64,000 nucleotides of DNA from Amycolatopsis azurea DSM 43854 (GTDB lineage Bacteria > Actinomycetota > Actinomycetes > Mycobacteriales > Pseudonocardiaceae): contig NZ_MUXN01000004.1 in assembly GCF_001995215.1 (NCBI RefSeq), positions 208,228-272,227 of the forward strand, written 5' to 3'. Shown in pieces: positions 56,952-64,000 of this stretch. A program made the translations under genes and the position numbers. Positions within the stretch are counted from its first letter, which is position 1; each line of letters begins with the position of its first letter. A model generated the notes under the pieces. That model did not search any database and was not told the DNA's origin. It worked only from the letters and a program-made list of their open reading frames with translations.

Positions 56952-57235
56952 GCCCCGAACATGACGAACGGGACCCCGCTGGAGCCCCGCCCGACAGACA
57001 ATGCGGCCACCACGCCACAACCAACTCGACCAGGGTAAGCGATAGCGCACAGATTCCCGAACAGTTGCGGCGCAGGCGAGACGCTTCGCTGCGGATGGTA
57101 CCACTGAGCGGACGACGTGACCTGTGGAAGTCCACGACACCGCACCCGTGTCGAGCGACGACGAATGCGAATGTCGTCGCGTTCGACCACTTCGCTGCTC
57201 TGGGCCTTCTGGCGAACAGATTGTCGACGTCCTGA
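56948..57235 (+). CDS. small hypothetical protein of the element
   Basis: 95 aa; ATG overlaps the previous stop (ATGA), which supports translation. Basic and Arg-rich (EQLRRRRDASLRMV), with Cys/His pairs at CGHH and HPC. No known domain. The context is a tightly packed phage early operon. Confidence 0.5.
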   Translation: MSPEHDERDPAGAPPDRQCGHHATTNSTRVSDSAQIPEQLRRRRDASLRMVPLSGRRDLWKSTTPHPCRATTNANVVAFDHFAALGLLANRLSTS

Positions 57236-57248
57236 TGGACGGTGACGA

Positions 57249-57614
57249 ATGCTCGAACTAATGCGCCCGCCGGAGTACGGGTCCGAGGAGTGGTTCGCGC
57301 TGCCAGGCGATGACCCGAGGCGCCTCGCTTCAGTCGTTCACGCGGCCGCCTGCTGGCGACTTCTCACGCTCTCACCTCATATCGCGGACTTAGTCGCCGA
57401 ATGGGTCGAGTGGACGCACCGCGCGGACTTGCGTGACACGTCGGCCGCGGTCGCAAGCCTGTCGAAAGGGCTCGCGGGGAAGTGTAGTTACGGTGAGCTT
57501 CAGCGGCGCAGGGCCGTGTTCACGGCCGAACCTCTTACACCGCAACAGATCCGCGCGCGTGCCGCAGCCTCCTGGGCACAGGTGGAAGCCCGAGAAAAAG
57601 GGGTCGCCGCGTGA
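57249..57614 (+). CDS. DUF2742-like phage protein
   Basis: 121 aa from ATG 57249. The start PPEYGSEEWFALPGDDPRRLASVVHAAACWR resembles DUF2742 proteins of actinobacterial prophages, and it also sits just before a replication gene. Overlaps the helicase-primase gene by GTGA. Function unknown. Confidence 0.65.
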   Translation: MLELMRPPEYGSEEWFALPGDDPRRLASVVHAAACWRLLTLSPHIADLVAEWVEWTHRADLRDTSAAVASLSKGLAGKCSYGELQRRRAVFTAEPLTPQQIRARAAASWAQVEAREKGVAA

Positions 57615-59017
57615 GCATCGATACCACCTACCTCCCTGCCGACGACGCTGAAGCCGCCGTCCTGCCATTCCGGAAAGAAGTCCACACGGGACAACTCCGC
57701 ATCGCAGAACGGTTCGCCAACGCGTACTCCGGACAGCTCCTGTACATCCACGGGATGGGTTGGCATTACTGGTCCGGTACCCACTGGGTAGAGGACCGGG
57801 ACGGCAAGGCCCGCCGCCGGCTGATCTCACTGCTGAAGGACATCAGGCACGAGTCCGTCGACATGGCACAGAAGGACCGCGAAGCCCTGCTCTCGGACGT
57901 GAAGAAGTGCGAGAGCAGCGGCGGCTTCGTCGGCGTGCTCGAACTGGCGAGACATATGAAGCCCATGACGGTTTCCGCCGAGCACACCAACAGTCACCCG
58001 CACCTGTTCAACGTCCTCAACGGCACGCTGAACCTTGAAACGGGGGCCTTGCAGCCACACAACCCCCGCAACATGATCACGAAGTGCGCTGGGACCAGCG
58101 TCCGGCCAGATGCCCACTCGGAGCTCTTCAGCGTTTTTCTGCAAGAAGTGCTACCTGACGAACAAGTCCGGCGGTACCTGCAACGGGTGCTCGGTCTCGC
58201 GATGCTCGGAACCGTCCGGGAGCACATGCTGCCGATCCTGACCGGCACGGGAGGCAACGGAAAGTCGGTCCTCGTCGACGCCGTCCTCGCGGCCTTTGGG
58301 GACTACGGGATCACCGTGGACCCCAAACTGATCATGAAGACCAAACATGAACGCCACGCCACGTTCCTCGCGGACCTGCACGGCGCACGGCTGGTGGTGA
58401 CGTCCGAGACCGACGAAGGCGATGTGATCGCCGCCGGAACCGTGAAAAGACTGACGGGCGGCGACACCATCCGCGCGAACAGAATGCGGGAGAATCCGTT
58501 CGAGTTCGCCCCCTCGCACTCTCTGCTCTACGTCACGAACCACCCGCCGCGCGTTTCGGCAGATGACCGTGCCATGTGGCGGCGGCTGAGCGTGGTGCCC
58601 TTCGACGTCACTGTCGAGGAACCCGACGTGAAGCTGCCCGAAAAGCTGAAGGCGCAACTCCCCGCGGTCCTCGCATGGGTCTTCGAGGGGTGGCAGGACT
58701 ATCAGGCCGAGGGGTTGAACCCGCCTCCCGCGGTTCAGGAGCGCACGGAGGCCTACCGCAGCGAGAGCGACCCCCTAGCGCAGTTCCTGAGCGACGAATG
58801 CGTCACCGGCCCGATGGTGAAGGTGAAAGCGAAGGCGCTCTTCGAGACATGGGCTACGTGGGGAATGCAACACGGGCACCCCGCCATGACGCAGACCGAG
58901 TTCGGGCGCCGAATGGCCGACCGCTTCGAGAAGAAGCGGGGGGCGGGCGGTGCGTACGTTTACGTCGGAATCGGCCTCGCGGCGACCGAAGCAGAGACGG
59001 AGGGAATGTGGTCCTGA
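57611..59017 (+). CDS. phage/plasmid SF3 helicase-primase (D5/P4 family)
   Basis: 468 aa from GTG 57611. D5_N region (~85-190: HPHLFNVLNGTLNLETGALQPHN) followed by an SF3 helicase: Walker A GTGGNGKS (Lys218), Walker B-like LHGARLVVTSETDE, motif C LYVTNHPP, and a C-terminal winged helix (ALFETWATWGMQHGHPAMTQ). The N-terminus is too short for a full prim-pol domain, so it may be helicase only. It would drive replication of the excised element, probably from the structured gap directly downstream. Confidence 0.9.
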   Translation: MSIDTTYLPADDAEAAVLPFRKEVHTGQLRIAERFANAYSGQLLYIHGMGWHYWSGTHWVEDRDGKARRRLISLLKDIRHESVDMAQKDREALLSDVKKCESSGGFVGVLELARHMKPMTVSAEHTNSHPHLFNVLNGTLNLETGALQPHNPRNMITKCAGTSVRPDAHSELFSVFLQEVLPDEQVRRYLQRVLGLAMLGTVREHMLPILTGTGGNGKSVLVDAVLAAFGDYGITVDPKLIMKTKHERHATFLADLHGARLVVTSETDEGDVIAAGTVKRLTGGDTIRANRMRENPFEFAPSHSLLYVTNHPPRVSADDRAMWRRLSVVPFDVTVEEPDVKLPEKLKAQLPAVLAWVFEGWQDYQAEGLNPPPAVQERTEAYRSESDPLAQFLSDECVTGPMVKVKAKALFETWATWGMQHGHPAMTQTEFGRRMADRFEKKRGAGGAYVYVGIGLAATEAETEGMWS

Positions 59018-59141
59018 CCTGCGGAAGTGAACAGTTGCGAAGGGTTTTCCGTATGAAGCCCTTATGTGTGTGCGCGCGGGGGATACGGGAAACAGTTCAA
59101 AACTGTTCACTCGTGACCCGCTCAGCAAGCGGGGTGCCGAG
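59018..59141. promoter_or_regulatory. candidate replication origin or operator after the helicase gene
   Basis: GTGAACAGTT (59027-59036) is inverted as AACTGTTCAC (59101-59110), and AACAGTT-CAA-AACTGTT forms a second, tight palindrome (59091-59107). Three copies of ACAGTT thus lie in 84 bases, around a TG-rich stretch. It is the largest gene-free gap in this packed operon, next to a replicative helicase. Confidence 0.45.
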
Positions 59142-59462
59142 ATGACGAGGTCCGTCGAAACACTCCACGACACAGTGGCAGTGATGAGTGCGGAGTCCCG
59201 GCACTCACTCCGCGATGGTGCCGCAGAGCTCGCCGAGAATCTGCTCGGCCAGTCCGAATACGCGCTCGCGGGGTTCTTCCTCGTCGTGGCTGATCTGGCC
59301 GCAGGAACAGGGTTCTCCGCGCCCGATGCCTGCGTGACCATCGCCCGCGAAATCGACCCGTTGGCGAGGTTCCAGCTGCACAAGATCCTGGCCCAGAACG
59401 CAGACCGCAGCAACCGCCCACTGTGGCGCGTACTCGCCGACCTCGTGGAGGCAGAACTGTGA
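59142..59462 (+). CDS. small hypothetical protein of the element
   Basis: 106 aa from ATG 59142; upstream frame is open but runs through the repeat-rich gap. Mostly helical, with LLGQSEYALAGFFLVVADLAAG and a mildly acidic end. No recognised domain or signal. Overlaps the next gene by GTGA. Confidence 0.6.
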   Translation: MTRSVETLHDTVAVMSAESRHSLRDGAAELAENLLGQSEYALAGFFLVVADLAAGTGFSAPDACVTIAREIDPLARFQLHKILAQNADRSNRPLWRVLADLVEAEL

Positions 59463-60361
59463 CGACCACGGAGCAAAACGCCCACGATCACGCCATCGTT
59501 GCCGCTATCACGGTACTTAGCCCCGACCTGCACCAGATGTTCCGCGGAGCCCTCGTGGACACAGCGGTCGGTTTCAGAGACAGCAATCGCGCCATCACGG
59601 CCGCGTTTGCTGCGTTCGCCGAAGTCGGGCACACCGACAACGCAGTGACCAAAGCCCTCCGTGACTGCACCACCGCCGAACTCGAACACGTCCACGCTGT
59701 TCTCCTTGGCGCAGAACTCGGTAGCCGCCACATCCCGAAACTTCGGGCAGCGTGGGCGGCCTGCCGTGCCGCAGTGCGAGATGCCTGCCGGGACTCTGCC
59801 CGCGCTGAACGCGGCCAGCACGGACAACGTGCTGATCGCGAAAGCGATCAGCAACGGGATCGGCAACGAGAACCTCGTGACCAACCCACGGAACTCAACC
59901 TCTCCGGGCTCAGCCGCACCGAAGCAGTGCTCGAGCTTCTCCGACGTCAGCCGGGACTCCCCACACGAGACGTCACCACACGCCTGGGCGGATCAGCAGC
60001 ACGAACGACTCTCCACCGCCTTCGTCAAGCCGGCCGGGTCGAGCTCCGCGCAGACGGCCTCAACTACCTGAAGGAGTTCACCCCCGTGAGCGACGACGTC
60101 AGCCCCAAGACCATCGAAGCGATCAAGAGCACCACCGAACTCGGGACCTGGATCCTCGAACCCGACGAGTCCACAGGGGACCTCAACGCCGTCGGCAAGC
60201 TCATCATCGACGACATCGCCAGCCGCGACCCCTACGACACCGCAGCGGGATTCGCCGCAGTCTTTGGCGAACTCCTCCACAGGCTCTCCAAAGCCACCGG
60301 CCAGACACGCCACGAACTGTGGTCAGACATCGCGATTCAGTTGGGAGAACGCTGTGCGTGA
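59459..60361 (+). CDS. hypothetical protein with a central winged-helix domain
   Basis: 300 aa from GTG 59459. Three parts: a helical N-terminal region (~1-110), a charged Arg/Gln/Asp linker (ADRESDQQRDRQREPRDQ), a winged helix (~155-205: EAVLELLRRQPGLPTRDVTT, RTTLHRLRQAGRVELRADG), and an acidic C-terminal domain (~215-300). It looks like a DNA-binding regulator or replication accessory. No close family recognised. Confidence 0.6.
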   Translation: MTTTEQNAHDHAIVAAITVLSPDLHQMFRGALVDTAVGFRDSNRAITAAFAAFAEVGHTDNAVTKALRDCTTAELEHVHAVLLGAELGSRHIPKLRAAWAACRAAVRDACRDSARAERGQHGQRADRESDQQRDRQREPRDQPTELNLSGLSRTEAVLELLRRQPGLPTRDVTTRLGGSAARTTLHRLRQAGRVELRADGLNYLKEFTPVSDDVSPKTIEAIKSTTELGTWILEPDESTGDLNAVGKLIIDDIASRDPYDTAAGFAAVFGELLHRLSKATGQTRHELWSDIAIQLGERCA

Positions 60362-60686
60362 CGAAGAATTCCAGGCCCTGTGTGAGCGGATCAGCCGCCC
60401 AGACCACGCCTACACAAGGCGCGTCGCCGAAGACCACCTCGCCGGCGTCACGGGCCCGCTCCCGCAGCCTCCACCAAGCCGCGTACAGCGTCGGGAACTC
60501 CAGCAGCCCGACACCCAAGACGACGGGTTCATCTTCTCCCGGCGCGAGGAACGACAGCGCGAACTCGACGCCGACCACCGACTCCGCCGACGCCGCGCCG
60601 ACGCCGAAGTCAACGCACGTGAGAACGTCCACTCCCGACTCCGCGACTGGTACGGGCCAGAAGCAGCCGACAGGTGGATGCCATGA
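60354..60686 (+). CDS. small charged hypothetical protein
   Basis: 110 aa from GTG 60354, overlapping the previous gene by 8 bases. Very rich in Arg, Asp and Glu (SRREERQRELDADHRLRRRRADAEV), probably a long helix. No known domain. Overlaps the next gene by ATGA. Confidence 0.55.
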   Translation: MRDEEFQALCERISRPDHAYTRRVAEDHLAGVTGPLPQPPPSRVQRRELQQPDTQDDGFIFSRREERQRELDADHRLRRRRADAEVNARENVHSRLRDWYGPEAADRWMP

Positions 60687-61057
60687 CCGACCGCATACGA
60701 GCCTGCGCGGAACACGAAGCCGGACACGCCGTCGTCGCCCGCGCCCTCGGCTACCACGTGCACACCATCCACGTCGGACAGGACGGATCCGGCTACACCG
60801 CCTGGGACTACAGCAGAGCACCCCACGACCACCGCGCTGCCATCACCGCTGCCGGTGACGTGGCAGCGCGCACTCTCGGCACCACCCCATACCTCGATCT
60901 CGCATGCGACGACCTCGCCCGCTTCGAGGCAGACCATGGCCTCGAAGCCCTCTGGTCCGCCAACCGGCTAGCCGAACGGCTCCTCACCCTGCACAAGACA
61001 GCAGTGTTCAGGCTCGCTAGCCGCCTTACCGAACACCGCACTCTCACCTTCCCCTGA
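60683..61057 (+). CDS. stand-alone HEAGH zinc-peptidase-like protein
   Basis: 124 aa from ATG 60683. EHEAGHAVVARALGYHVHTI carries the HExxH zinc motif (His11, Glu12, His15) in the form typical of the FtsH M41 peptidase domain. A third ligand candidate is an acidic residue in the helix DLACDDLARFEADHG. There is no AAA module and no membrane helix. It may be a small metalloprotease or a catalytically dead relative. Confidence 0.7.
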   Translation: MTDRIRACAEHEAGHAVVARALGYHVHTIHVGQDGSGYTAWDYSRAPHDHRAAITAAGDVAARTLGTTPYLDLACDDLARFEADHGLEALWSANRLAERLLTLHKTAVFRLASRLTEHRTLTFP

Positions 61058-61078
61058 CCCAAGAGGGAGCACCAGCAC

Positions 61079-61351
61079 ATGGCCACCGCCGACCACATCA
61101 GCGACCACGCCGTACGCCAACACTTCCCGCCAAGGCCCCACAATCGATCACGAGTTGATCAGAAGCCGATCACTGGAGATCCACACGGGGGGCACCCCAA
61201 TCCGCGAGAAAGATCAGCTCCGGGGACCCGACTCCCCCCTCCTTACATTTTTCCCCCCGTGACGAATTTCGGTATCGCGTCACGCGTGACGGTGCCTCTG
61301 ACCTGCGTAAATATGCCTGGGTGCTACCTGCATGCGTCACGCTCAACGTAA
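61079..61351 (+). CDS. weakly supported small ORF before the tape-measure gene
   Basis: 90 codons from ATG 61079 behind AGAGGGAG. Composition is Pro/Arg/His-rich and drifts into what looks like non-coding DNA (C and T runs at 61223-61258). The 309-base gap 61058-61366 otherwise holds no gene. Probably not real in full. Confidence 0.25.
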   Translation: MATADHISDHAVRQHFPPRPHNRSRVDQKPITGDPHGGHPNPRERSAPGTRLPPPYIFPPVTNFGIASRVTVPLTCVNMPGCYLHASRST

Positions 61352-61366
61352 CGGCAGGTGGGGTCG

Positions 61367-64000
61367 ATGGCTGACCTGAGTTTCAACATCGTCGCTCTGG
61401 ATCAGGCGTCGACCACGTTCATGAAGGCCGCTGCCGCGGCGGAGCACTTCGCGGACAAGCTGAACAGGATCGACGGGCAGACCGTCACCGCGGACGTGAA
61501 TGTCCGAACGGACGACTCTGTGCGGGCTCTCGACTCTTTCACGACGCGCTTCCAGCTCATGTCGGCGGGCATCGTCGCCGCTTCACCCTTGGCCGGTGCG
61601 GCGATCACGGCTGGTATCGGCGCGAGCTTCGTCACGGTCGCTGCTCTCGCGCAGAAGTCGAATGAGCAGGTCAAGCAGACCTACTCGACGTTGTGGCAGA
61701 ACGTCGTGGGCGAGACTCGCGCGGCCACGAACCAGCTGGTTCCGCAGATCGTGGGTGCAGGCAGGCAGATCGGGGCGACGTTCGAGCGCCTGGGTCCGCA
61801 GTTGCAGACGGGGTTCAGTGCGGCCGGGCCTGCGATCGTCGCTCTGACGCGCGGCGTGACGGAGTTCGCGACGAACGCCATGCCTGGTGTCACGTTGGCG
61901 ATGCAGAACAGCCTGCCGGTGTTCTCAGGGGCCGCGAACGCGGCGGGAGCTCTCGGTACCGCGGTCGGGTCAGCGGTCGCCTCTGTGGGGCAGCACTCCC
62001 AGGCGTACGGCGCCTATGTCCAGTCTCTGGGGAACGTCACGTCCTCGGTGCTCGGCACTGTCGTCACGATTATCAACGACGTCGCCACCGCGTGGGCTGA
62101 CAACGCCACGAAAATCGATTCCGCGATCGGCGGCATGGGGGAGACCATCACCGGCCTCGCCTCGGGTGTCCTGCCTGTGTTCTCCAGCGCGCTCAACGCC
62201 GCGGCGACAGTGATCACGACCATCACGGACGTCCTCGGTCCCATTGCGCCCATCCTGGGGACTGTGGGGGCTGCAGCTCTCGCGACGTGGGGAGCCTTCA
62301 AGCTTGCGGGCCTCGCGACTGCCGGCGTGAATGCGTTGGCGGCCGGTTCGGTCAACCTCGGTGTCGCGATGGAGACGGCTTCGGCGAGGTCCGCGACGAT
62401 GGTGGCGTCCATGCAGGGCACGTCGGTGGCAGCGTCGGGTGCCGCGACAGCCATCCGGGCAGCGGGAGCGAGCGCCGCTACCGCCGCGGTCGGGTTCGGC
62501 GCGGCCGCGCAGTCCATCGCAGGCCCGCTGGGGATCGCGCTTGTCGCGGGAACGTTGTTGTTGAGCAGTTTCGGGAACAGCGAGGCTGACACGACGCAGA
62601 AGACGGCCGAGTTGAAGGCGCATTCCGATCAGCTGACGGACGCGCTGATCAAGAACCACGGTGTGATGGATCAGCACATCGCGGACCTTGTGAAGAGCGG
62701 GCCGACGTTCCAGGATGCCGCGGGCAAGCTGAAGCAGTTCGGTGTGTCCCAAGAGGAACTGATCGCCATCGTTACCAAGGGCGGATCGGCCTACGATTCG
62801 CTGAGGGCCAAGCTCGCGGCCATTGCGGCGCCGGCGGCGGAGTTCGGTAGTAACACGAAGGACAACCGCGAGGAGTTGTGGCAGAACGCGGACGCCGCAA
62901 CGAAAGCGAAGATGGCGCTTGAGGCGTTGGCCGGGGAGTGGGGCAAGAACGCGGGAGCGGCGGCGGACAGCACGCGTGCGGCGGAGGAGAACGCCAACAA
63001 GATCGTGAGTTCGTCTGCCGGGCACATGGCGGCCAGTGAAACGGCCCGCACGCTTGGCCTGTCGTACGGGGAAGTCAAGGCAGCTTTCCTTGCTGTGGCA
63101 TCGAGTGCGGGCATGGCGGGTGCGTCGATCGACTCCTTGCGGCAAAAGACGGCGGTGAACGCTCTCGCCAGTGCCAAGGCTGGCCAGACCATCGTGGACA
63201 CCTTCACCGCCGCGGACCGGCAGGTCGTTTCGGCCCAGCAGAGCGTTGCGGACGCCGCTCACTCGTATAGCCAATCCATTCGAGCGATTGCTGATGCTCG
63301 CCACTCGGCGGCTCAGGCGGCTCGTGCTGTCCAGCAGGCCGAGGAAGGCGTCGCGGACGCCCAGCGTGGTGTTGTGACTGCCCAGCGTGCGGTGAAAGAC
63401 GCCGTTGAAGGTGTTGCCTCCGCGCAGCAGGCGTACGCACGCTCGCAGGAGCAAGCGAGGGACGCGGAGCGGTCGCTGCACGACGCCCGGCAGCAGTCGA
63501 TCCAGGACCTCAAGGAACTCCGTCTCCAGATGGAGGACCAGACCGTGTCGGAGCAGTCGGCTCGGGTCCGCCTGTTCGAGGCGCAGCAGAAAGCCGCCGG
63601 TCTCGGGGTCACCACCGAGAACGTGGCGAGTATCGCCGCGACCCCGGTGACGGCAGAGAACATCGACCAAGTGAAGACCGCCCTGGACCTACGGTCCGCG
63701 CAGAACACCTTAAACAACACCATGAACTCGGGGGTGAAGCTGCGGCAGCAGGTGGCGGAGGCTGACCGCCTCGGCGTCGAGGGATCCCGCGGGGTTGTGG
63801 CGGCACAGCGGCAAGTCCGGGACGCACACGAACAGGTCGCCAACGCGGCGAAGGGCGTGCAGAAGGCCCAGCAGCAAGTCTCAGACGCCAACTACGGTTT
63901 GCAGCAAGCGAACAGGAACCTCACGCGTTCCCACCAGGCTGTGGCGGATGCGGCGTATGGGGAGCAGCGTGCCCACCAGGCTGTTACGGACGCCCAGTAC
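61367..64000 (+). CDS. phage tape-measure-like protein, 3' end outside window
   Basis: At least 878 aa from ATG 61367 (AGGTGGGG upstream), open at the window edge. The start MADLSFNIVALDQASTTFMKAAAAAE fits tail tape-measure proteins. Hydrophobic Ala/Gly stretches typical of the family follow (~65-105, ~290-320, ~345-400). From ~620 on it is a long Ala/Gln/Val coiled coil of repeated V-x-x-A-Q-x-x-V units. Tape measures set tail length and help DNA entry. No tail chaperone, head or terminase gene precedes it, which is unusual. Confidence 0.8.
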   Translation, partial: MADLSFNIVALDQASTTFMKAAAAAEHFADKLNRIDGQTVTADVNVRTDDSVRALDSFTTRFQLMSAGIVAASPLAGAAITAGIGASFVTVAALAQKSNEQVKQTYSTLWQNVVGETRAATNQLVPQIVGAGRQIGATFERLGPQLQTGFSAAGPAIVALTRGVTEFATNAMPGVTLAMQNSLPVFSGAANAAGALGTAVGSAVASVGQHSQAYGAYVQSLGNVTSSVLGTVVTIINDVATAWADNATKIDSAIGGMGETITGLASGVLPVFSSALNAAATVITTITDVLGPIAPILGTVGAAALATWGAFKLAGLATAGVNALAAGSVNLGVAMETASARSATMVASMQGTSVAASGAATAIRAAGASAATAAVGFGAAAQSIAGPLGIALVAGTLLLSSFGNSEADTTQKTAELKAHSDQLTDALIKNHGVMDQHIADLVKSGPTFQDAAGKLKQFGVSQEELIAIVTKGGSAYDSLRAKLAAIAAPAAEFGSNTKDNREELWQNADAATKAKMALEALAGEWGKNAGAAADSTRAAEENANKIVSSSAGHMAASETARTLGLSYGEVKAAFLAVASSAGMAGASIDSLRQKTAVNALASAKAGQTIVDTFTAADRQVVSAQQSVADAAHSYSQSIRAIADARHSAAQAARAVQQAEEGVADAQRGVVTAQRAVKDAVEGVASAQQAYARSQEQARDAERSLHDARQQSIQDLKELRLQMEDQTVSEQSARVRLFEAQQKAAGLGVTTENVASIAATPVTAENIDQVKTALDLRSAQNTLNNTMNSGVKLRQQVAEADRLGVEGSRGVVAAQRQVRDAHEQVANAAKGVQKAQQQVSDANYGLQQANRNLTRSHQAVADAAYGEQRAHQAVTDAQY

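Larger units (their letters stand above)
54553..64000. mobile_element. integrated phage-like element, left end at the nucS 3' end, right end outside window
   Basis: Starts where the integrase gene overlaps nucS and continues past the window edge. Genes: int and XRE repressor leftward; excisionase-like, small coupled gene, DUF2742-like, SF3 helicase-primase, five small genes, then a tape-measure-like protein rightward. Tight ATGA/GTGA overlaps are typical of phage modules. No terminase, portal, capsid, FtsK/TraB or toxin gene is seen so far. Could be a prophage with an odd gene order, a satellite, or a plasmid-like element. Confidence 0.85.

Noticed and set aside
61079..61351. ORF in the gap before the tape measure as a solid gene
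   Set aside because: Low-complexity composition and C/T runs look non-coding; kept only as a low-confidence entry.
47347..61361. Identical 15-mer CGTAACGGCAGGTGG at 47347 and 61347
   Set aside because: One or two shared 15-mers are expected by chance in 64 kb; contexts are unrelated.

Overview
The window is a high-GC, gene-dense actinobacterial chromosome. The order argS-lysA-hom-thrC-thrB-rho-rpmE-prfA, then prmC, a Sua5/YwlC protein, wecA, an AtpI-like gene, atpBEFHAGDC, a DUF2550 gene, a PduO-type adenosyltransferase, murA and nucS is the order known from Mycobacterium and relatives. A MeaA mutase, an ectoine-type uptake operon and many long perfect intergenic hairpins suggest a Pseudonocardiales genome, most likely Amycolatopsis-like. 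The genus is an inference.

Region 1 (1-7,300): a secreted tripeptidyl-aminopeptidase-like hydrolase (cut by the window edge), a Tat-exported protein, an ankyrin protein, tRNA-Arg(CCG), a MarR repressor divergent from an epoxide hydrolase with two palindromic operators between them, a CDF metal exporter behind an iron-box-like site, and a convergent DUF3105-DUF305 membrane pair.

Region 2 (7,400-18,700): argS, the aspartate-family genes lysA, hom, thrC and thrB, then rho with a long leader, rpmE with a classical terminator, and prfA. Three perfect hairpins and a secreted CHAP-like protein lie between rho and rpmE.

Region 3 (18,700-31,800): between prfA and prmC sits a cell-surface cluster (two large polytopic proteins, GT2, GtrA, PIG-V-like GT-C). 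A secreted M6 metalloprotease lies between prmC and the Sua5-like gene. wecA follows.

Region 4 (31,800-43,700): AtpI-like gene and the complete F1Fo ATP synthase operon, DUF2550, an EPSP-synthase-family gene, a 50-aa protein, the adenosyltransferase, and murA with Asp at the usual fosfomycin-target cysteine.

Region 5 (43,700-54,600): LysE exporter, PH-like membrane protein, MeaA, ehuBCDA behind a strong palindrome, a 521-bp gene-free block with a 21-bp-phased inverted array between direct repeats 400 bp apart, isochorismatase, GlxA-type regulator, enoyl-CoA hydratase, NUDIX hydrolase and nucS.

Region 6 (54,553-64,000, continuing past the edge): an integrated element whose tyrosine integrase gene ends inside the 3' end of nucS. 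It carries int and an XRE repressor leftward; rightward come an excisionase-like gene, a DUF2742-like protein, an SF3/D5 helicase-primase, several small coupled genes including a stand-alone HEAGH protein, and then a phage tape-measure-like protein open at the edge. No capsid, terminase, portal or tail-chaperone gene lies between the replication module and the tape measure. This makes the element the most unusual part of the window.
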